NCBI GenBank assembly: GCA_023231265.1
Contig: JALNVT010000033.1
Span: 1-16,580 of the forward strand
Direction: 5' to 3'
DNA from: Sphaerochaetaceae bacterium
GTDB taxonomy: Bacteria > Spirochaetota > Spirochaetia > Sphaerochaetales > Sphaerochaetaceae
DNA: 16,580 nucleotides
Shown: one piece after another, positions 12,717 to 16,580 of the stretch
Numbering within the stretch: position 1 is the stretch's first letter
How the letters are laid out: the number at the start of each line of letters is the position of its first letter
Made by a program: the position numbers and the translations under genes
Notes under the pieces: model-generated
The model's database searches: none
Seen by the model: the letters and a program-made list of their open reading frames with translations, nothing else
What the model was told of the DNA's origin: nothing

Positions 12717-14744
12717 ATGAAGAAACATACGATTGCATTGGCAGGTAACCCGAATTGCGGGAAAACAACACTATTCAATTTTTTAACGGGTTCTAAGCAG
12801 CATGTAGGTAACTGGCCAGGTGTTACTGTAGATAAGAAAGATGGAGTTTGGAAGAATCATAAGGAAATCACAATATTGGATTTACCTGGAACATATTCCC
12901 TATCTCCATATAGTGCAGAAGAAAAGATTGCTCATGATTACATTGTAAATGAGAAGCCTTCTGTGGTGGTGGATGTTATAGAATCTCCCAATTTGGAACG
13001 TAACTTGTATCTTGCTATGCAAATAATGGAAACAGGAATCCCTACTGTTCTTGCATTGAATATGAGTGATGAAATTGAGCTTCGTGGTGAGAAGATTGAT
13101 GTTGAAGGTCTGGAAAAGCATTTTGGTGTTAAAGTTGTTAGAATTGTTGCAAAAACAGGAGAAGGTACTGATGAACTTTTTAAAGCTGTTGAAGAGACAA
13201 TTGAAAAGAATATAGTACCAAATAAACTCTCTGTATATGAAAAGATCAAGGTCTTGGATGATGAAGGTCAGGCCAATGCTCGTTATGATGAGATTGCTAA
13301 GGTAGTTTCAAAGAATTATAAAAAAAATGTTGTTTTGAAGAGTGAAGATTCAAAATCAAGTAAGTTGGATAAATATCTAACCTCAAAAGTTTTGGGACTT
13401 CCTATTTTCGCTCTGATTATATATTTTCTTTTCCAGGTCAGTTTGAGTGATAATTTATTTGGTCTTGGTATACCAGGTCTTGGAATATTGTTGGCAAACT
13501 GGGTTACAGCAATTTGGGATTTCTTAACTTCCCTGATATCAGGAGCAATAGTTGGAGCATCCCCTTGGGCATATGGCTTGGTCATTGACGGAGTCATGGG
13601 TGGTATTGGAGCCATACTTGGATTCATGCCATTGGTATTGGTTCTATATCTGTTCTTATCAATATTGGAAGACAGTGGATATATGGCTCGTGTTGCCTTT
13701 GTTTTGGATAGAATCTTCAGACATTTTGGACTTTCAGGTAAATCTTTCATCCCTATGTTGATGGGATTTGGTTGCAGTGTTCCAGCTATCATGGCCACAA
13801 GAACTCTTGATGAAGAGAAAGACAGACATATAACAGCTATTATCACCCCATTCATTCCTTGTGGAGCCAAACTACCTATTATAGCATTGTTTGTAGCAAT
13901 ATTATTTCCAGCTCAGGAGACAGCGAATGTAACATTCCTTATTTACATATTAACTTTCTCAACAGCCATTGTGGTATCTCTTCTTATGAATAAGTTCTTG
14001 TATCACAGTCAGAAATCGAACTTCTTGATGGAATTACCACAGTACAGATTTCCAACTTTAAAATCTATTTGGAATCGTTCTTTTGAAAAGGTGAAGGGAT
14101 TTGGTAAGAAGGCTGGATCTGTAATTCTTGTTTCAACTATATTGATTTGGTTCTTGACCAACTTCAATACAGCTTCTTTCACAGGAGAGAATAGAATAGC
14201 TAATAACGGTGAGAGTGTTATGAGTGATATGGATGATTCATACATGGCCTCTTTAGGAAATGCAATATCTCCTATATTCAGTCCATTAGGATTTACTGGA
14301 TGGAGACCTACTGTTGGTATCATCACAGGTTGGATTGCTAAAGAAAACGTTGTAGCAACTTTTGCTCAAGTTTATGATGAAGATTTAAGTGAAGAATATT
14401 TAGAGAGTTACTTTGGTTCAGATTCTGCTCAATTAGAAGCAGAAGGATTTGAAAATGGAGTATTTGATATAGATACGGCAAATGAATTGTATGCAGATGT
14501 CTTGGCTAATGGTGAAGATCCAAATGCCTTCCCATCTTTGAAAAGAGATATGCCGTCTACCAGTGGTGGATTTGCATATATAATGTTTAACTTACTTTGT
14601 ATGCCATGCTTTGCAGCGGTTGGTGCAATGAAGAGAGAGTTGAAGACGATAAGAAGAACAGCCGGAGGGGTTGGAATACAGATGCTAGCAGCTTATGTTG
14701 TTGCACTTGCTGTGAGAATTCTAGGGTTGATATTCGGATTTTAG
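12717..14744 (+). CDS. feoB: Ferrous iron transport protein B
   Basis: FeoB is the GTPase-coupled inner membrane permease for Fe(II). The 675-residue product has an N-terminal G domain with G1 GNPNCGKT (10-17), the G2 region NWPGVTVDKK, G3 DLPG (55-58) and G4 NMSD (115-118), then a helical GDI-like part to about 190. The membrane part has two Gate regions, with MGFGCSVPAIMATRTLDEEKDR and TPFIPCGAKLPIIALF holding conserved Cys residues, and a late CMPCFAAVGAMKREL. It is shorter than the E. coli protein (773), mainly in loops and the C-terminus, but the core is intact. AAGAGG (12701-12706) lies ten bases before ATG. It is followed closely by a Cys-rich partner. Confidence 0.96.
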   Translation: MKKHTIALAGNPNCGKTTLFNFLTGSKQHVGNWPGVTVDKKDGVWKNHKEITILDLPGTYSLSPYSAEEKIAHDYIVNEKPSVVVDVIESPNLERNLYLAMQIMETGIPTVLALNMSDEIELRGEKIDVEGLEKHFGVKVVRIVAKTGEGTDELFKAVEETIEKNIVPNKLSVYEKIKVLDDEGQANARYDEIAKVVSKNYKKNVVLKSEDSKSSKLDKYLTSKVLGLPIFALIIYFLFQVSLSDNLFGLGIPGLGILLANWVTAIWDFLTSLISGAIVGASPWAYGLVIDGVMGGIGAILGFMPLVLVLYLFLSILEDSGYMARVAFVLDRIFRHFGLSGKSFIPMLMGFGCSVPAIMATRTLDEEKDRHITAIITPFIPCGAKLPIIALFVAILFPAQETANVTFLIYILTFSTAIVVSLLMNKFLYHSQKSNFLMELPQYRFPTLKSIWNRSFEKVKGFGKKAGSVILVSTILIWFLTNFNTASFTGENRIANNGESVMSDMDDSYMASLGNAISPIFSPLGFTGWRPTVGIITGWIAKENVVATFAQVYDEDLSEEYLESYFGSDSAQLEAEGFENGVFDIDTANELYADVLANGEDPNAFPSLKRDMPSTSGGFAYIMFNLLCMPCFAAVGAMKRELKTIRRTAGGVGIQMLAAYVVALAVRILGLIFGF

Positions 14745-14754
14745 GAGGCCATTT

Positions 14755-14922
14755 ATGGTTGATTATATAATTGGAATTGGTGCTTTTGCACTTGTATTTG
14801 GTGTTGTCATTAAGGCAATCATCGATAAAAAGAATGGTAAAGAACCTTCTGGATGTTCAGGAAACTGTTCATCATGTGGTGGTTGTAATGTGCACTATTC
14901 GTTTGAAGATAAAATTAAATAG
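14755..14922 (+). CDS. FeoB-associated Cys-rich membrane protein
   Basis: A 55-residue protein with one N-terminal membrane helix (about residues 4-23, IIGIGAFALVFGVVIKAII), a short basic linker and a Cys cluster Cys34-x3-Cys38-x2-Cys41-x2-Cys44 (GCSGNCSSCGGCN). This is the layout of the small FeoB-associated Cys-rich proteins found directly after feoB in many anaerobes, sometimes compared with FeoC. AGGAGG (14743-14748) is six bases before ATG and overlaps the feoB stop, so expression is tied to feoB. A role in binding iron or an Fe-S cluster, or in FeoB assembly, is inferred from context. Confidence 0.88.
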   Translation: MVDYIIGIGAFALVFGVVIKAIIDKKNGKEPSGCSGNCSSCGGCNVHYSFEDKIK

Positions 14923-14970
14923 TATCGTTAGATACAAATAATTTATAACTTAGTTCTGTTGTTCATTTTT

Positions 14971-15008
14971 TACAGGGGGAGTTAATGTTATTGCTCCCCC
15001 TGTATTTT
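14971..15008 (+). terminator. Terminator of the feo operon
   Basis: TACAGGGGGAG (14971-14981) pairs perfectly with CTCCCCCTGTA (14994-15004) around a 12-base loop, followed by TTTT. This 11-bp stem is GC-rich, unlike most of the window. Confidence 0.85.
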
Positions 15009-15057
15009 CAAGCAGTAGTTATATTGCAAAGTTTTACGATTAAATAATAATTGATAT

Positions 15058-15090
15058 AAAGAAAGCAATCTCAAAAGGATTGCTTTCTTT
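15058..15090 (-). terminator. Terminator after rsmE (possibly bidirectional)
   Basis: AAAGAAAGCAATC (15058-15070) and GATTGCTTTCTTT (15078-15090) form a perfect 13-bp stem with a seven-base loop. On the minus strand it lies 18 bases after the rsmE stop. On the plus strand it could catch read-through from the feo operon. Confidence 0.8.
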
Positions 15091-15108
15091 ATATGATAGT
15101 TTGAATGT

Positions 15109-15867
15109 TTATCTTTCTGTAAGCAGTGTATGCACTGCACTTATTGCACAGATAGAGGCTGTTTCAGCTCTGAGGATGTTTGTCTTCAGAAGAACAGGGT
15201 TGAAATCTGCTCTCATCAACATATCACATTCAGCATCACTCAAACCACCTTCAGAACCAATGAGAATACCAATTGGTTTATCTATTGGAAAATCTTTGAG
15301 CAATGTCTTGAGATCTTTTTGACTTTCAACCTTGCTTTGATGGAAGAATATCAATGATTCCTTCCATATCTTGGGTAGGTCCTCAATCTTTATGACCTCA
15401 TTGAAGGTTGTTGGGATTGGAGATCCTGATTGCTGCTTTGCTTCTTTTATGATTGTTTCATATCTGCTGTTATCTTTTTTATCTTTCTTTGATATGCAGT
15501 ATTTGCTCTGAACCAATGTTATTGATCTGACTCCCATCTCGGTGGCCATTCTTATTATTCCATCATTCTTCTTGCCCTTGCAGGTGCACTGAAAAAGATG
15601 GATGTTTGGATATTGTCCACTGAAAGAAGGCAGAGAGTCTGTCGACTCTCCTTCTTCTGTTGACTTCAGAGGTATTGAGGAAAGAGTACAGCTGCTTCTG
15701 TCAAAATCAATGAGTGTTAGTTGGTAGGTCTTGCCTTCATTGCTTATAGCCACTATTTTATCGCCGACCTTAAGTCGCAGTACTTTAATGAAGTATTGGC
15801 TGTCTTTTTTCTCTAAAGTAAGAGTGCTCTCTCCATCGTAAGAAGAAGGAAGTACGTATTGTCTCAT
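15109..15867 (-). CDS. rsmE: 16S rRNA (uracil-1498-N3)-methyltransferase RsmE
   Basis: RsmE methylates N3 of U1498 in 16S rRNA using SAM, and belongs to the SPOUT (knotted) methyltransferases. The 252-residue product begins MRQYVLPSSY and has a PUA-like N-terminal domain. The C-terminal SPOUT part includes RMATEMGVRSITLVQSKYC, IGILIGSEGGLSDAE (usually IGPEGG; here Ser replaces Pro) and LKTNILRAETASICAISAV, the LRAETA knot motif that binds SAM. Length is normal. Its ATG directly follows the TAA of the upstream peptidase gene (TAAATG), with GGAG inside that gene's end, so the two are cotranscribed and probably translationally coupled. It ends at a strong terminator. Confidence 0.94.
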   Translation of the reverse strand: MRQYVLPSSYDGESTLTLEKKDSQYFIKVLRLKVGDKIVAISNEGKTYQLTLIDFDRSSCTLSSIPLKSTEEGESTDSLPSFSGQYPNIHLFQCTCKGKKNDGIIRMATEMGVRSITLVQSKYCISKKDKKDNSRYETIIKEAKQQSGSPIPTTFNEVIKIEDLPKIWKESLIFFHQSKVESQKDLKTLLKDFPIDKPIGILIGSEGGLSDAECDMLMRADFNPVLLKTNILRAETASICAISAVHTLLTER

Positions 15868-16580
15868 TTATTTCTCCAGAAAATCGATTGCAGTCTTCAG
15901 ATATTCATCATTGACGCTATCATATTTAGGTCTATCATCATAATCCATTCTATAAAGATATTCATTTCTTACCAGGATTTTGAGGAAAGGTTGGTAGATA
16001 TCTTGATCATCATACTGTGCGACAAACTTATCTACGTTTTCTTGTGTGAAATCAGGATTTGCATCAACATAATCTGAAATTATGTTGTCATTCATGATGT
16101 CTTCATAGAGAGTGAATTCTTCATCACTCATCTCATGGTCTTCCATGACTATGTCTGGAGTTATTCCAACACCATTTATATCTGTTCCATTTGGAGTCAG
16201 ATAGTGTGCCACTGTGAGTTTTACAAGTGCTTTATTCAGGGAGAATATCTGCTGCATGACACCCTTTCCAAAGGTCTGGGCACCTATAACAGTTGCACGA
16301 TTGTTGTCCTTCAGGGCTCCTGTAAGAATTTCTGAAGATGAAGCTGTTCCTCCATTTACCAGAATCACAACAGGAAAGTCCATAGGAACCAATGTATCTG
16401 AACTTGATACAGTCTTTGTGGTGTTGTTTTCAAGTGTCTCTTTGTTCTGTGTTGTGACAATGTTCTGTCCATCTAAGAATAGATTTGCAATGTTGGTTGC
16501 ATCTTCTACCACACCACCACCATTATTTCTGAGATCAATTATCAAAGAATCAATTCCATTATTGACCATATCTTGAATTG
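15868..16580 (-). CDS. S41 family C-terminal processing peptidase (5' end outside window)
   Basis: The C-terminal 237 codons of a CtpA/Prc-like serine protease. These enzymes cut or degrade envelope proteins from their C-termini in the periplasm. The visible part has the core strand LIIDLRNNGGG, then VNGGTASSSEILTGAL with the catalytic Ser (the Ser after Thr-Ala), and GAQTFGKGVMQQ with the catalytic Lys 25 residues later, the standard S41A Ser-Lys spacing. LTPNGTDINGVGITPDIVME completes the domain. The last 80 residues are an acidic, Tyr-rich tail of unknown role. The frame is open to the right edge; the ATG at 16569 is internal, since the preceding codons (I-Q-D) are also typical. The signal peptide and PDZ domain must lie beyond the edge. 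Confidence 0.93.
   Translation of the reverse strand, partial: IQDMVNNGIDSLIIDLRNNGGGVVEDATNIANLFLDGQNIVTTQNKETLENNTTKTVSSSDTLVPMDFPVVILVNGGTASSSEILTGALKDNNRATVIGAQTFGKGVMQQIFSLNKALVKLTVAHYLTPNGTDINGVGITPDIVMEDHEMSDEEFTLYEDIMNDNIISDYVDANPDFTQENVDKFVAQYDDQDIYQPFLKILVRNEYLYRMDYDDRPKYDSVNDEYLKTAIDFLEK

Noticed and set aside
13316..13870. Minus-strand open frame of 184 codons
   Set aside because: It lies wholly inside feoB on the opposite strand, with no ribosome binding site or recognisable domain; feoB is clearly the coding frame.
16214..16576. Plus-strand open frame of 120 codons at the right end
   Set aside because: It is antisense to the catalytic part of the S41 peptidase, which has clear family motifs.
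1..16580. Mobile elements, CRISPR arrays, toxin-antitoxin or phage-defence genes
   Set aside because: None seen: all larger genes are core or iron-transport genes, and the only repeats are DnaA boxes and short dyads.

Overview
The window is AT-rich chromosomal DNA around a bacterial replication origin. The organism looks like a diderm: its YidC carries a large periplasmic domain. The order dnaA-dnaN-recF-dciA-rpmH-rnpA-yidC-jag, MurA with Asp in place of the catalytic Cys, and the low G+C content suggest a spirochaete (Treponema/Sphaerochaeta-like). That assignment is inference from gene order and protein character, not from a marker-gene comparison.

Layout. At 1-1357 lies the 3' part of dnaA, cut by the window edge. 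At 1358-1933 is oriC: about 18 DnaA boxes, mostly head to tail at 11-bp steps, a box next to six perfect CTA repeats (a DnaA-trio unwinding element), then dnaN. dnaN and recF-dciA follow, then rpmH overlapping rnpA, yidC behind a hairpin that covers its ribosome binding site, and jag/khpB. This is the replication-initiation and ribosome/membrane-biogenesis block. At 8120-8671 is an unrecognised secreted protein.

At 8735-10126, on the minus strand, is metK with its own promoter, a SAM-II-like riboswitch aptamer and an apparent translational expression platform. murA is divergent from it. After murA comes a gene-free stretch of about 620 bp holding two copies of a 29-bp element, each a pair of perfect DnaA boxes 11 bp apart. 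This is a possible DnaA-titrating or DnaA-responsive locus about 10 kb from oriC.

At 12063-15008 is a ferrous iron uptake locus: feoA-feoA, feoB, and a short Cys-rich membrane protein. A shared TTAGTGT..G.TAAC motif stands in front of both feoA and feoB. On the minus strand at the right end, an S41 C-terminal processing peptidase (cut by the edge) directly abuts rsmE, which ends at a strong terminator. No tRNA, rRNA, CRISPR array or insertion sequence was seen. The most interesting items are the metK riboswitch, the distal DnaA-box pairs, the textbook-like DnaA-trio, and the yidC leader hairpin.
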